A stretch of 64,000 bases of DNA from Asterella californica (GCA_036924285.1 JAYKYS010000011.1:5146001-5210000), one strand, 5' to 3'; shown: positions 1 to 12,262, counted from the stretch's first letter. The notes: a model not told the origin generated them from the letters alone. Program-made: numbers and translations.

Positions 1-50
1 TACACATAATTGTTCTCTCTTGCATCGATTCTCTCTCTCTTTTTCCTATA
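1..50 (+). repeat. 3' end of the 5' LTR of copia A (truncated by window edge)
   Basis: A CT-rich stretch ending in CCTATA matches the last part of the 3' LTR (about 25377-25424) with few differences. The terminal CA seen in the 3' LTR is missing here. Confidence 0.8.
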
Positions 51-62
51 TGGTATTAGAGC
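51..62 (+). promoter_or_regulatory. Primer-binding site of copia A (initiator tRNA-Met type)
   Basis: TGGTATTAGAGC directly follows the LTR. It differs by one base (C to T) from TGGTATCAGAGC, the usual plant copia site complementary to the initiator tRNA-Met 3' end. Minus-strand DNA synthesis would start here. Confidence 0.8.
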
Positions 63-239
63 TTCAGTTTGTTATTTTCCCAGCAAAGTAACATAGCTTC
101 AGGTATACCTTAAGCATAGGCGAAGGAGCAATCAGAGGACACCTTATTGCTAAGCGTGGAGTATGCTGCTCGCTCAGACAATCACAATGCTCAATAGAAC
201 TGTAGTAGTTCAACGACATATCTATGATGATTAATACGT
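63..239 (+). pseudogene. copia A leader and first codons of gag, cut by insertion of element B
   Basis: This is the leader between the primer site and gag. An ATG at 224 opens a frame that continues after the B insertion into the gag reading frame at 21226, if one copy of the duplicated target (ACGT at 236-239, ATGT at 21222-21225) is removed. B therefore landed at about the fifth codon of gag. The minus-strand frame over 64-360 has no recognisable product and is taken as a shadow. Confidence 0.6.
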
Positions 240-2213
240 TGTCGAGGAGAGTCCTTCTCAAGAAGGGCGAGCCTTCTCGCTGTGATAGATTGCGAGGTAG
301 AAGTAGAGATTGAATATCAAGACAAGAGCCAAGCTGGCAGTCCACAACGACTGAAGTCACTCACAGAGACTATATTCTGACTATAGGTCACTTACTACTT
401 AATAGATCAAGTCTCAGCCATCAAGAGACAGATCCACCTCCGGACACAACAGATAAAAGAAACCGGAACTCAAGATACTTTATTTCTCTTCCAAAGACAC
501 TCAATAGTCCTCCACAGAGATCAATTTTACAAGAGAACTCTACTCAACAAGACCTCCTTACGTTGATTATCGCAGACCACTCCCAAACAGTCAATTTTCA
601 CTCAACTAATCTTCTCTCGCTCTTCAGATAGCAGATTACTCCTCAAACCCTACAACTGATGAAGATTTGAAACCCCAACGCCTTGTATCTTTGCTTGCAA
701 CAGCTTCAGCACTGAAATCTTTCAGAAAACCTGACCTTCTCAGTCCTTGTCTTCTCCTCCGCTCAAATAGATGTTCCCTGCTCACCAGATTCACTTCCAA
801 GCAGCCTAGTAGGTAAATTCAAGCTCCTCTAACTCTTAATCCTCTCTCTACGTCAACCTCCCAACTGAAAACCTTCAGAAATTTGATCCCGTGACAATCA
901 AAAGTACTCCACAGATTATCAAATCGATCTCCTTCAATAAAACTACCTTATGTCCGTTTAGAAGGTAATTCTGCCTCCAAACTGTATAATGGAGGGTTTT
1001 TATTATGATAACAAGCATTCCTTTATTGCTTTTTGTGCTATTGGTTCCAATATTATCATGGATAAATTTTTCAAGTAAGTTTTTTTTGTTTGGACAAAGT
1101 TTAAGCTCCTAAACACTTGTCTCTCCCTTTGCGTCGACCTCCCAACTCAATTCTTTCAGAAATCTGATCTCCTCGGCCCCCAACTTCTCCTGTGCGTCCC
1201 TATGGCTTCCCTCTCCGCTCTCTGTAAAAAGTGTCCCCTCAAGAACGTCGTAGGTTGATTAACCTAAAAGGTAAGTCCCTAGCTAAGCTGCCCCCTACGA
1301 TCCTTATAAGCACAACTACTTATCAGAAGCAGCCCCCTAGCTAACCTGTCCCCCTACTATCCTTATGCGTACACAGCCTAAGCCGACTCCTTGATTACTT
1401 GGCTTGATTTAACAAAAGTTTCCCGTGCTCTTGATGCCACCCTGAATATACCACAAGCCATCCAATGTAGACCGAAGTCCTTACACTTATGGGGCTGCCC
1501 TACAGAGCTTACAGCCCTCCCATATGCACACCAGGTATCTCCCATGGTATATTCACGGTGGCATGCGGAGGCTTAGGTCAGGAAGCCCACGATTAATGGA
1601 GATACCGGTCTCTCGCCCCTAGATATACAGGACGTGGCTGCATATCCAACATAGACTCCTTTCCAAGAGGTCAACATGCAGGAAGAAGAACCAGAGGTCA
1701 GGGAGAATTGATCATGAGATCACTTTCCTCCTAGGCAGACGCCCTATCACTGGGATGGCCTCTGTTTCCGTTGTAAAAGCAAACACAGTCTGTACATATG
1801 TCTATTACTGAAGAATTTTTTCTATAAAATCTTTACTAGCTTTTCCTACACTAACTTCTCTATACAACTCCATTCTTAGTGAATAAAGAGTCAAAACTAT
1901 AGTACTCGTGAACACCTACACACTCACGCCGTCAGATCATAAGTCCGAATCACGAGCCGGAATCGACTGATTTCTCTCTTTTGCATATTTCTCAGCTTAA
2001 AACCTGTACTAACTACCACTTAGAACACTTTTTGTCAAAACCGGAAGTATGAAGTCGCTCTCCTCGAGCTCTGCATTCTGGAAACTTTCACCCCCTTTCA
2101 GGATGATATTTCAACCCAAGTTAGGGGGCAGCTTGCCAAGCATAGCCTCAGCTTAGCTCCTGCCCATTTCATTTTAGCTCGTTTCATCATGTGGAATGTC
2201 ACGCACTACGACA
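240..2213 (-). repeat. 3' LTR of element B
   Basis: This 1974-bp LTR runs from TGTCGAG to CTACGACA as read on the plus strand. Its partner is 8443-9835 plus 20734-21221. It holds a roughly 50-bp direct repeat around AAGCTGCCCCC (near 1285 and 1340). From about 1435 to 1700 it is clearly similar to the LTR of element C. The small frame at 1391-1576 inside it is not believed to be coding. Confidence 0.9.
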
Positions 2214-2251
2214 TTCACCTCCTCCAAACCTGCACATCCTCCGGTATGTGC
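2214..2251 (-). promoter_or_regulatory. Polypurine tract and conserved upstream hairpin of element B
   Basis: On the minus strand GGTTTGGAGGAGGTGAA abuts the 3' LTR and should prime plus-strand DNA synthesis. Just upstream GCACAT and ATGTGC (2232-2251 on the plus strand) can pair around an 8-nt loop. The same block occurs in C and D although their flanking sequences differ. Confidence 0.75.
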
Positions 2252-2299
2252 CAACCTTTTCACTAGTCTCCATGGTTCTCTAAATTATCAACGCTCTCT

Positions 2300-5200
2300 T
2301 CAACGTCCCCTGCGTCTTCGTCTGATAGCAGATCTGCATCGGCATCCATCATCTGATCTGACTTCTAGCTCAACAGATTCTCCTCTTTTTCTAAACAACT
2401 TGATACGCTTACCAGCAACCGGAAGCCTTACATCGATCTCTCGTAAAGAGTAAGTAGCATTATGATGCACTTCTAAGACAACATACGGACCAAACACCTC
2501 CTAGAAAATTTCTGAACCGTAGAGTGCTGATTCTCTAATGTACTGTCATACACCAAAACCCAGTCTCCAGCATGTATGAGCTTCGGTCGGAGCCTGTGGG
2601 TCTTGTCAAATCTGTCCTTGTTCTTGAGACGGACCTCTTTCAGTTTCTGTTGTGCCTCTATAAGATCCTCCTCCTATGTTCCAATTGCTTGATTCGAAGT
2701 GCAAGAAGTTCTACATGATCCATTTCATCTTCCTACGGTAAAGTAGCCCATGTTGGAAAGTCCTCCTCTGCAGGCATAATCGGTTTTTGACCCAGCATCA
2801 GTTCAATGAGAACGTACCCAGTAGTAGTGCAATGAGTCGACCTGTCAGCCCATAGAGCAAAAGAGAGCAACCTAGGCCACTGTCTATGTCTACCATCGCA
2901 TGTCTTTATCAGAGCTTGAACAATTGATGGATGCCCTCTCTCGCTCTTACCAATCCTCTTCGGATTCATGGCAATGGTGAGTTTGAGTTTCACCTCGTGT
3001 TGGACAAAGAACTCCTTCACTCCCGTATCATGCAACTCTCCTCTGTCTGCACGTAATCTCTCTATAGATCCGTATCTACAGATAATATCTTCAAGAACAA
3101 ACTTACATATTCCTTCTGTGGTCTTCGTCCTCAGAGCTCGTCCTTCCACAAAGTTGGAGAGGTCTTCTCGAGCCAACACCAAGTATCTCATATCCCATAG
3201 CCCGGGAGGCATCGCTACCAAATCAAGAACCCATTGAAAATGAGTATAGACGGATAGGTTGGTACCAGACCATCTCTGTAACGTACCTTTGAATAAAATT
3301 GAGTGCAAGCATGAACTCACAAAGTTCACCATATCTTGATAAAGTCCTCTCCACCAGTATCTCTCCTTCATTTTTGTGTTGGTAGCCCAAGCTCCTCGAT
3401 GTCCAGCCCACAAGGTGTCATGAAACTCCTTCATCAATCGTTGCTTGGTCTGCATATCATCTATAACTCGTAGAAGTGCCTCATCTCTTCTCTTTGGACG
3501 TTTTCAAAGATATCCATCTTGCAACAAGTAATCATATGTCTTTCTCTTTATCTCTCAGAACTCTGCATCACTCAAATCCTCCTATCTGTTTAAAGAACTC
3601 AGATAAAGTCCAATGTCACGTAACCTCCCGTGTAGAACTCCTCTTTAAATGACAGTGGCTCCAAATTCGAAGTTTGCTGACTAACTCGACACCAAACATC
3701 TCTCTTCTCTTCGTCAGCTTCTATTACCATCTCACCCTCATCTGCGTAGCGAGCCTTAGACAACATATCTGCTACTGGATTCTCTTTCCCGGCAATGTGC
3801 TTCAGCTCAGGGTTCAAACTCCGAATGTAAGCAATCCATCTCAACATTGCTATGTCTGGCGCATTGCAGTTTGCTATCATACCAAGCAAAGGCAAATAAT
3901 CTGTTTCTAAAACCACATGAGCATCAATCAAGAACTCTCGATCTACCTTCATAGCAGTAACAGTTCCCTATAGTTCACGCTTTACTTGAGGATAGTTACG
4001 TTGTTTGTCTATCAAGATTCGGGTTCCAAATCTAAAAACAAACCGCACACCATCTGCATCTTCCTGACCAACTATCCATCCAATCGCCTTTGGACTTGTG
4101 TCCACAGTTAGTATCACAAGTCTCCCTTCTGATAGCTAAGTCTCCTTAGTATAGGTGGAGACTTCAGAATCTTCTTCAGCTGTTCCATCGTCTCATGATG
4201 TTCTTACCGCCAAGTAAACCTCTTCCTCTTTCTCAGAAGCGCATATAAAGGCTCGACAATGTGTGCATAATGAGGAATACTCACGCGAAAGAACACACAA
4301 GCTCCCAAGAAATGTCGAACCTCAGTGATATTGATATAGTCTGCTATCCTTGCTATATCATCTACCTTTTCTAGGTTTGGTTTTCTTCCAAATGTGCCAC
4401 ACAAATGACCAACCACCATAATCTCTGACATTCCAAAACGAGACTTAGTACCTGATAGAGTGAGGTGCACTTCCTCCAGACGTGTCAGGACTCGACCCAC
4501 TTTATGCAACCGCCAGAAGTCATAGTCTCTGTCTTTCATCGGACAACCTTTCATAGGAATATCATCCAGAAATAGAATTGTGACGTCAAGTACAAATTTC
4601 CTTAACACCTTATGCATTGCATTTTGCATATGTGCTATTGAGTTTGTCGCCTCCTGAGGAGAAGTGCACATCCGCATCAATCCCAAAGGTGTGCGCATGA
4701 TAGTCAAGTCTCTACTCTCCAAGGCAAGTTGGAATTGCTCATAACCTGAAAACAGATCTCCGGTAGAATAGACCGACCTCCTAGCAAATGTCCCAGTTAT
4801 CTCATCAACCGCAGGTCCTGTCTCCACATTTCGAATCGTGATGTTGTTGGCAGGTTACAAGTCTTGGATAAAGCGCAAAGCCCCTGACTTCTTAAGCACC
4901 GTGAACCATCGGCTAGAGTACGAAGCCATGGATGGCTCAAGGATACATATCTGCATCTTCTCCTTCAATAGCTCAATGAGCTTTGGCAGCAAGACACGAG
5001 GGACTAGAATCGGCTTCAAGTCCCAAGGTACATGAGGAACAGTGAAGATAACCATCAGAGCTATCACACTAGGATCCACACAACCAATCTCTTCAGCTGA
5101 AAAAGAAAATGCTTTACCATGGCTGACAATCATCTACTCAAAAGTCTTCTTTTCTACTTCAATCAAGAAAACCACCCCCACTATCTTGGAGTTGTTAGAG

Positions 5201-5865
5201 TGTTTCCTGAGTAAATTGATGCCTTATTCGTGCAGGATTTCTAAGTACAGGCTTAGTGGCAGCTGATTCCATCTGCTGTTGCGAATCAACATGTAATTGG
5301 GTTGCCACATGCTTCACCTTCCTCGCTACAGCTTTATATTTGGCGTGCACTTTTGCTTCCTGACGAGAGCCACACCAACAGACTGCATTCTTCCATTCAT
5401 TCTCTAGTCTCGGATGAGGACGATACTGCAAGTAGGAGACAATCCTTCATAGACTTCAGGAGAATGGATGGAGATCATCACCCTACCTCCCAACTGTCCC
5501 TCCATCTTATCTACTTCATCTAGCCAACGAACAAAAGACTGTACATTGATAAACTCTTGATACACACCAGAAATCACTTCATCTTCTTCTAGAACTCCTA
5601 TACAACATAGATCAGCTACATGTTTCTCCATCTGTCTCCTACTCTTTACAGTCAGATCTTCTACTCGTGTAAACTCACTCCAATCCTCAAGACTCAAACT
5701 CAACAAACCTGATCCCCAACTTGGTACTCTATGTACACTCTCAAAACCTCGAGCAACCTCTTCATTAATCTCATGTGATCTCTTAGGCTGCTCAAGCGGG
5801 ATCATAGTAGTCCTTGATCCTTCACTCTTGTCCTCCCACTCTACAAGAGTGGGTTCTGAAAACCC
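2300..5865 (-). pseudogene. Element B pol (RT, RNase H, integrase), heavily broken
   Basis: Separate minus-strand frames spell out the Pol order of C and D. An N-terminal segment of unknown function lies near 5404-5805. A lysine-rich HAKYKAVARKVK motif is near 5300. RT is at 4204-5133, with FLDD preserved near 4570. RNase H is at 3599-3952 (TDYLPLLGM). The integrase HHCC and catalytic regions are at 2733-3455, and the C-terminal GPYVV segment is near 2490. At least seven stops or frameshifts interrupt it, and the second integrase zinc cysteine is lost (CLHS in place of CxxC). No functional product is expected. Assignment rests on direct comparison with C and D in this window. Confidence 0.85.
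5823..5865 (-). promoter_or_regulatory. Candidate -1 ribosomal frameshift signal of element B
   Basis: On the minus strand the heptamer G GGT TTT (5859-5865) is in the Gag frame and directly follows a TAA of the Pol frame. After a 7-nt spacer come CACTCTTG (5844-5851) and CAAGAGTG (5823-5830), a perfect 8-bp stem with a 13-nt loop containing the Gag stop. The spacing is identical in C. Function is inferred; the sequence and pairing are directly visible. Confidence 0.7.
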
Positions 5866-8391
5866 TTACTTCTACAAATAGGAGAGTCCCTCAAGGTCTG
5901 CCTGTTTCGCTCGTGGTTTGTCCGAACAGTCAGAAATTGAACAGAACGTCTATCATCAAGACTACGGATCCTAACAAAGTGTGATCCATCGTATATCACC
6001 TTGGTCTCCATGCGCACTGTAGGTTGACCAAGAATGATAGGATACGAAGCCGAAGATTGCACAAAAAAGTGCTGATCTACTTCTACATCACCTATCCTCA
6101 TCCTCACGTTAAGACAAGCTCCGTACAACTCGCTCTTCTGGTTGTTAGCAGCACGCAGCACCCATCCATGATTCAGCTCGATAGACCACTGTCCTCTCTC
6201 ACATATCTCCCTCGACATGATATTGATTTCGGATCCGTGGTCAACTAAAGCAGCAATAGGTTCAGACAAACTCCTAAGTCGTACCCGTGTAGCAGTTGTA
6301 ACACGAGCCCAATGTCTCTTCTTGAAGTCATTGTCAACAACTGAGCTCTCCCCATCGGCTTCGTCATCATCAGCTTCAATAGTGCTGGTACCAGCAACTA
6401 ACGCCTCCTGCTGGTATCTCTTGTCACCAGTGTCTTGGAAATGCACCTTCCAAAATTCCACATCATTCACAGAAGCCCTATGACATCTATCATTTGGCTC
6501 TCTACCTGCTCAGATATGACTTACCTCTTTCGTTTGATGACATCGATAATCAGCTCATGAAACTCTCTCTTTGCAATGCCAAGAACCTCTCGAAGCGAAA
6601 ACTCAACCCGTGCATCTAATATCCTCTGCTCCAGAATGCTTTTAAGATCAGTGGAGGTCTCAGTATCTGCAGCCAACTTGTAAGCCGGTCCTTTTCTTTT
6701 TCTTGAGCAGTGAACCGTCTACCAGCAGTCGTCGGTTCCTGCTGAGGTCACTGTGCGTCCTTCATTGGACCTGGTGCAGGCGGTGGAGCTTGAGAGATAG
6801 ATGGCACATCCTCTGGAGGAGCTGCCCGCCTTCTAGTGACTCTCCGTCCTTGTCTTTCTCTAGTCTCTTCTGGAGTCTCAGTTTCAAGCTCAGAGGCATC
6901 TCGTCATCTCTTCTCTTCCACAGAAGCATCCTGCCAGTGAACATGCTTATCTACGTACAAGAAGACTTTAATGGACGCTGTATCTACGGGGTCTTTCCAC
7001 CTTGTGACTCTACGAATAGTTTCTACTCCTCTTTTCAATACCTCAGAAGGAACCTCAGTACTGCTCCTATCAACAATCTTATCCAGCAAGGTAGGGCTAG
7101 AAGAGACTTCGATATGCTCAACATACACATCAGGATTCATCGGTGGTACCATCAACGTAGTTACTGTTGCAGCTGTAGCGACCTAAGGTGGACTCCTCAT
7201 ACCTCCTCGTCCAAACTGCGTGCTCAGTGACTCTCCAGTAGAAACAAGGTGTAGTCTACCATTCTGATAATGAACTACACCATCTCGCAGAGCGGCTGTA
7301 AGCTCTTGGTAATCTCCTCGAAGATGATCTGGACTATCACACCAGATACACCTACGGACAGGAGCACCTCCTAGACGCGCAACACCAGACGTCGACGATA
7401 GCTCTATGTGCAAACCAGCCAGCTCTACCTTCAATTCACGCATTTGTCGGATCAACTCCTCAATTTGATTTTGTTGACCTTGGTTCTCAACCGCTCTCTG
7501 AACAGGTACTCTTTGTGCACGAACTGACACAACTGGCACTGGAGGCGGTGCTACAAGAATAACATGTGTTGCTGTACTTGAGGGGCATAAGGTTGAAGGA
7601 TCACTTCCGCAAGCGGTCGTCTCTCTACAGCCACTCTCCCTTGCCTCTGCCTTGTTAGGACAGCCATAATGTCTTCTACTCTCTCCCAATTCATAGTAAC
7701 ACCCCTTCAGCTGATCGATATGCTAACATGAAGCATAATCGATCTGCTGTAGTCTCATCGGTGGCTTGCAAGAAGAGCTCTGTCCTTCTAGCATCCAATG
7801 TTATCCGTTCGAGCGTCGAAAGCTGTCGATATCTTCGATCAAACTCTCTTAGCAACTCATTCAGTCCCATCCTACGGCCAGGTTGTTGCTCAATCCAATC
7901 CAAAAACATCCTCTAGTAACTCTCTCAGAATCCTTTTCAAGAAATTCCTCTCGGAGAGCTCGCTCAAAACTCGATCAAACACCAAGATTTCTCCTCTGTA
8001 TGTCTCTTACTTGATCTCTCAACTCAGGAATCACAGCCAATTCAAAACTACTGATCATCTCCGCATCGGTCATCCTCACAAGCTCCATCTCTCCTCTGTA
8101 CTTACGAAGATATCTGGAAATATCTCTGCCTTCAAATCTTCCACACCTATTCACAATCGCCTGCAAAGCTTTTGTAGATTTCAACTCACCCCCTCCGATG
8201 ATCGGATGTTGCTGAACCAAGGCCGCAAGCGTCTTCAGTATCTCAGCAGTATCCAGACCTGATGCTGCAGCTGCTGTAGAAGACGTTGGTGCAGTTGAAG
8301 GTGCAGCAGTAGACGTCGATGCTCCAGCCATAGAGACAGTAGCACCACTCCCGCTCTTGCGATCCATCTTTTCTTTGTATGAAAATCTCAA
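5841..8391 (-). pseudogene. Element B gag-pro, broken
   Basis: Frames at 7975-8391, 7691-7909, 7183-7689 and 5841-6470 together cover the Gag-Pro of the family: an alanine/serine/threonine-rich N-terminus, a capsid-like helical region, a zinc knuckle with CIWCDSPDHLRGDYQE (final Cys changed to Tyr) and an aspartic protease with ALVDHGSEINIMS. An inner portion (about 6480-7180) is open only in short pieces. The zinc-knuckle change is a G-to-A transition on the coding strand. The likely start is the ATG near 8367 or 8391. The ORF ends in the TAG inside the frameshift stem-loop. Confidence 0.8.
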
Positions 8392-8420
8392 CCTCCGCGA
8401 TTAATCATCCCAAGATGACT

Positions 8421-8440
8421 CTCAATGGAAGCACCAGATT
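8421..8440 (-). promoter_or_regulatory. Candidate primer-binding site of element B (non-initiator tRNA)
   Basis: A few bases after the LTR end, the minus strand reads TCTGGTGCTTCCATTGAGAG. C has the same sequence with one change. TGG at the start would pair with a tRNA CCA end, implying a tRNA whose 5' end is GCTTCCA. I cannot identify that tRNA with certainty; it is not the usual initiator Met. Confidence 0.5.
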
Positions 8441-8442
8441 TA

Positions 8443-9835
8443 TGTCGAGGAGAGTCCTTCTTAAGAAAGGCGAGTCTTCTGGCTGTGATAGATTGCGGGG
8501 TAGAAGTAGAGATTGAATATCAAGACAAGAGTCAAGCTAGTAGTCCACAACAGCTGAAGTCACTCACAGGGACTATATTCTGACTATAGGTCACTTATTA
8601 CTTAACACATCAAGTCTCAGCCATCAAGAGACAGATCCATCTTCGGACACAACCGATAGAAGAAACCGGAACTCAAGATGCTTTATTTCTCTTCCAAAGA
8701 CACTCAATAGTCCTCCACAGACATCAATTTTACAAGAGAACTCTACTCAACAAGACCTCCTTACGTTGATCACCACAGATCACTCCCAAACAATCAATTT
8801 TTCACTCAACTAATCTTCTCTCGCTCTTCGATTGCAGATTACTCCCCAAACTCTAGAACTGATGAAGATCTGAAACCCCAACGCCTTCTATCCCTTCTTG
8901 CAACAGCTTCAGCACTGAAATCCTTCAGAAAACCGGACCTTCTCAATCCTTATCTTCTCCTCAAACAGACAAATAGATGTTCCGCTCAAATAGATGTTCC
9001 CTGCTTACCAGATTCACTTCCAAGCAGCCTAGTAGGTAAATTCAAGCTCCTCTAACTCTTAATCCTCTCTCTACATCAACCTCCCAACTGAAAACCTCCA
9101 GAAATTTGATCTCGTGACAATGAAAAATACTCTGCAGATTATCTAATCGATCTCTCTCAATAAAACTACCTTCTGTTCGTTCAGAAGGTAATTCTGCCTC
9201 CAAACTGTATAATAGATAAAGTTTAAGCTCCTAAATACTTGTCTCTCCCTTCGCGTCGAACTCTCAACTCAATTCTTTCAGAAATCTGATCTCCTCAGCC
9301 CCCCAGCTTCTCCTGCGCGTCCCCATGGCTTCCCTCTCCGCTCTCTGTAAAAAGTGTCCCCTCAAGAACATCGCAGGTTGATTAACCTAAAAGATAAGTC
9401 CTTAGCTAAGCTGCCCCCCTACTGTCCTTATGCGTACATAGCCTAAGCCGACTCCTTGATTACTTGGCTTGATTTAACAAAAGTTTCCCGTGCTCTTGAT
9501 GCCACCCTGAATATACCACAAGCCATCCAATGTAGACCGAAGCCCTTACACTTATGGGGCTGCCCCACAGGGCTTACAGCCCCCCATATGCACACCAGGT
9601 AGCTCCCATGGTATATTCACGGTCGCATGTGAAGGCTTAGGCCAGGAAGCCCACGATTAAGGGAGATATCGGTCTCCCGCCCCTAGATATGCAAGACGTG
9701 GCTGCATATCCAACATAGACTCCCTTCCAGGAGGTCAACATACCAGAATAGGAACCAAAGACCAAGGGGAGTTGATCCTGAGACCACTTTCCTCCTAGGC
9801 AGGCGCCCTATCACTAGGATGGCCTCTGTTTCCGT
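8443..9835 (-). repeat. 5' LTR of element B, first part (to the C insertion)
   Basis: Starts TGTCGAG like 240 and follows the 3' LTR until TCTGTTTCCGT, where element C begins. It resumes at 20734. Confidence 0.9.
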
Positions 9836-10639
9836 TGTCGAGTTGAGAGTCTTTCTTGGGGAGGGCGGACCTCCTGACTGTGACCGATCAGAGAAAAACG
9901 ACCAGAAAGGAAAATAAGTTGCTGCCGACGATGAAATCTCAAACCACAGTCTCTTGTACCCACCGATTACAAAAAACAAGCATTCCAACACCTCTTAGGA
10001 ACACAGATAGGTCTCTCAAGATTCAAATAACTTTATTTCAGTGCAGTTGCTTCATCAATCTCTTCAGTAAAGAAAAATTTCTCTCTCTTCCTCTCTTGCG
10101 TGCCTTTCTCTCCCGTCGGTCAGTTCTCAACCAAAAATCTACCAAGTACGTCTCAATCTGAACCTAATAGTGAAATTCGGACCCCTGAATCTTATTCCTC
10201 TCTTTGCCCCAACTGAAACTCTCAGAAAATTGATCCAGCGTCGATCAAAAGTCCTCTGTAGATTTTCAAACGATCTTTCTCAATAAAACTGCCTCTTGGG
10301 AGTAATTTCTCCTCAGAACGGTTTAGTGGACAACGTCCAAGCCTAAAATTCTTGCTCCTCTCCATGCGATGACTTCCCAATTCAATCTGTCAGCAATTTC
10401 CTCTTCCCCCAGCGTCCAAGCTTCTCCTGCGTGTAATCCTCCTCCTTCCGCTTCATCTCTCTCCGAAAAAATCCTTTGCAAACTGTCCCCGATCCCAAGT
10501 CGCCGCAGGTATTTTACCTAAAAGTTAAGGCCCCAGCTTAAGCTGCCCCCTGCTGTCCTTATAAGCGCAGTCACTTATCAGAAGCAGGGCCTTAGCTAAG
10601 CTGCCCCCCTGCTGTCCTTGTCGATGACCCCCTCTTAAA

Positions 10640-11265
10640 CTCTAATTCTCCTCCTTCCGCCTCCGCTGTAATCTTCTGCTTCAAGCTTCCGTTATAATCT
10701 TCCGCTTCCGCTGTAATCTTCCACTTCAAGCTTCCGTTGTAATCTTCCGCTGCCGCTGTAATCTTCCACTTCAAGCTTCCGCGGTAATCTTCCGCTTCCG
10801 TTGTAGTTTTCCGCTTGCACTGTAATCTTCCGCTTCAAGCTTCCGTGGTAATCTTCCGCTTCCGCTGTAGTTTTCCGCTTCAAGCTTCCGCGGTAATCTT
10901 CCGCTTCCGCTGTAATCTTCTGCTTCAAGCTTCCGTTGTAATCTTCCACTTCCGCTGTAATCTTCCGCTTCAAGCTTCCGCGGTAATCTTCCGCTTTCGT
11001 TGTAGTTTTCCGCTTCCACTGTAATCTTCCGCTTCAAGCTTCCGTGGTAATCTTCCGCTTCCGCTGTAGTTTTCCGCTTCCGCTGTAATCTTCTGCTTCA
11101 AGCTTCCGCGGTAATCTTCCGCTTCCGCTGTAGTTTTCCGCTTCCGCTGTAATCTTCTGCTTCAAGCTTCCGCGGTAATCTTCCGCTTCCGCTGTAATCT
11201 TCCGCTTCCGCTGTAATCTTCCGCTTCCGCTGTAATCTTCCGCTTCAACCTTCCGCTTCAAGCTC
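10640..11265. repeat. CTTCCGC-based minisatellite in the left LTR of C
   Basis: Tandem units of about 13 bp (CTTCCGCTGTAAT, CTTCCGCTTCAAG, CTTCCGCGGTAAT and variants) combine into higher-order blocks of about 40-45 bp. One strand is purine-rich. Because blocks are often multiples of three, all frames stay open and give lysine/glutamate-rich pseudo-ORFs. The other LTR carries a shorter version. Confidence 0.9.
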
Positions 11266-11894
11266 TCTAAGAAACATTTCTCAGAAAAATGTCCGCTTCC
11301 ACTTCAGTTTTAAGGCCCCTGCTAAAGCTGTTCCCCTGCTGTCCTTATTCGTACATAATAATCAGCAAAAGTTTCCCGTGCCCTCGATGCCATCTTGATG
11401 CCACCCTGAATATACTACAAGCCATCCAATGTAGGCCGAAGCTCCAACACTTATGAGGCTGCCCCACAGGGCTTACAGCCCCCCCATATGCGCACCAGGT
11501 ATCTCCCATAGTATATTCAGGATGGCATGCGGAGGCTTAGGCCAGGAAGCCCACGATTAAGAGAGATACCGGTCTCCCGTCCCTAGATATGCAAGACGTG
11601 GCTGCATATCCAACATAGACTCCCTTCCAGGAGGCCAACATGCCGGAATAGGAACCAGAGGCCAGGGGGGATTGATCCTGAGACCACTTCCCCCTAGGCA
11701 GACGCCCTATCACTGGGATGGCCTTTGGTTCCTTTCAAGAAGGTAAAAACTTTTGTACATATGTTTTCCTGAAGAAATTTTTCTGTAAAATCTTTACTAG
11801 TTTTTCCTACACTAACTTCTCTATACAACTCCGTTTTTAATGAACAAGGATTCAAAACTATAGTATTTGTGAACACCTACACGCTCACGCTATC

Positions 11895-11926
11895 CGATTC
11901 TGAGTTCGAGTCACGAACCAGAATCG
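11895..11926. other. Bulged hairpin in left LTR of C
   Basis: CGATTCTG pairs with CAGAATCG, and inside it GTTCG pairs with CGAAC around a 5-nt loop, with one bulged A. The same hairpin is exact in the other LTR (20400-20431). The corresponding region of the B LTR is degenerate. Its role is unknown. Confidence 0.7.
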
Positions 11927-12224
11927 ACGGATTTCTCTCTTTCACATATTTCACAGCCTAAAACTCGTACTAACTATTGCTTAAAACACTTTCTGTCAAA
12001 ACTAGAAGCACGAGGTCGCTCTCCTCGTCGAGCTTTGTATTCTGGTGTCTTTCGACTCCTTTAGGGGTGATATTCCAACCCAAGCTAGGGAGCACCTTGT
12101 CAAGCATAGCCCCAGCTTAGCTCCTGCCTAGCTTGTTAAGCTGCAGGGCAGCTTCCTTTACACAATATAGAAAAAAATCTCCTTGCAATACTTTTCACTG
12201 TACAGACCTATGTACAATACGACA

Positions 12225-12262
12225 TTCACCCCCTCCAAACCTGCACATCCTCTGGTATGTGC
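12225..12262 (-). promoter_or_regulatory. Polypurine tract and conserved hairpin of element C
   Basis: The minus strand reads GGTTTGGAGGGGGTGAA next to the LTR. GCACAT/ATGTGC arms lie at 12243-12248 and 12257-12262. The block is nearly identical to B and D. Confidence 0.75.

Larger units (their letters stand above)
9836..12224 (-). repeat. 3' LTR of element C
   Basis: Runs from TGTCGAG to TACGACA on the plus strand, 2389 bp. It contains the minisatellite at 10640-11265, copies of a roughly 50-bp repeat around AAGCTGCCCCC (near 10530, 10590 and 11310), a section shared with the B LTR (about 11395-11720), and a bulged hairpin at 11895-11926. Frames inside (such as 9683-10161) are not believed to encode proteins. 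Confidence 0.93.

Noticed and set aside
10592..11261. Overlapping ORFs of 60-93 codons rich in Lys/Glu in the C LTR
   Set aside because: They are by-products of the minisatellite, whose blocks are often multiples of three and lack stops; the same holds at 19231-19766.
10640..11265. Repeat array considered as a CRISPR array
   Set aside because: Units are contiguous degenerate 13-bp variants without unique spacers, inside an LTR of a plant retrotransposon.
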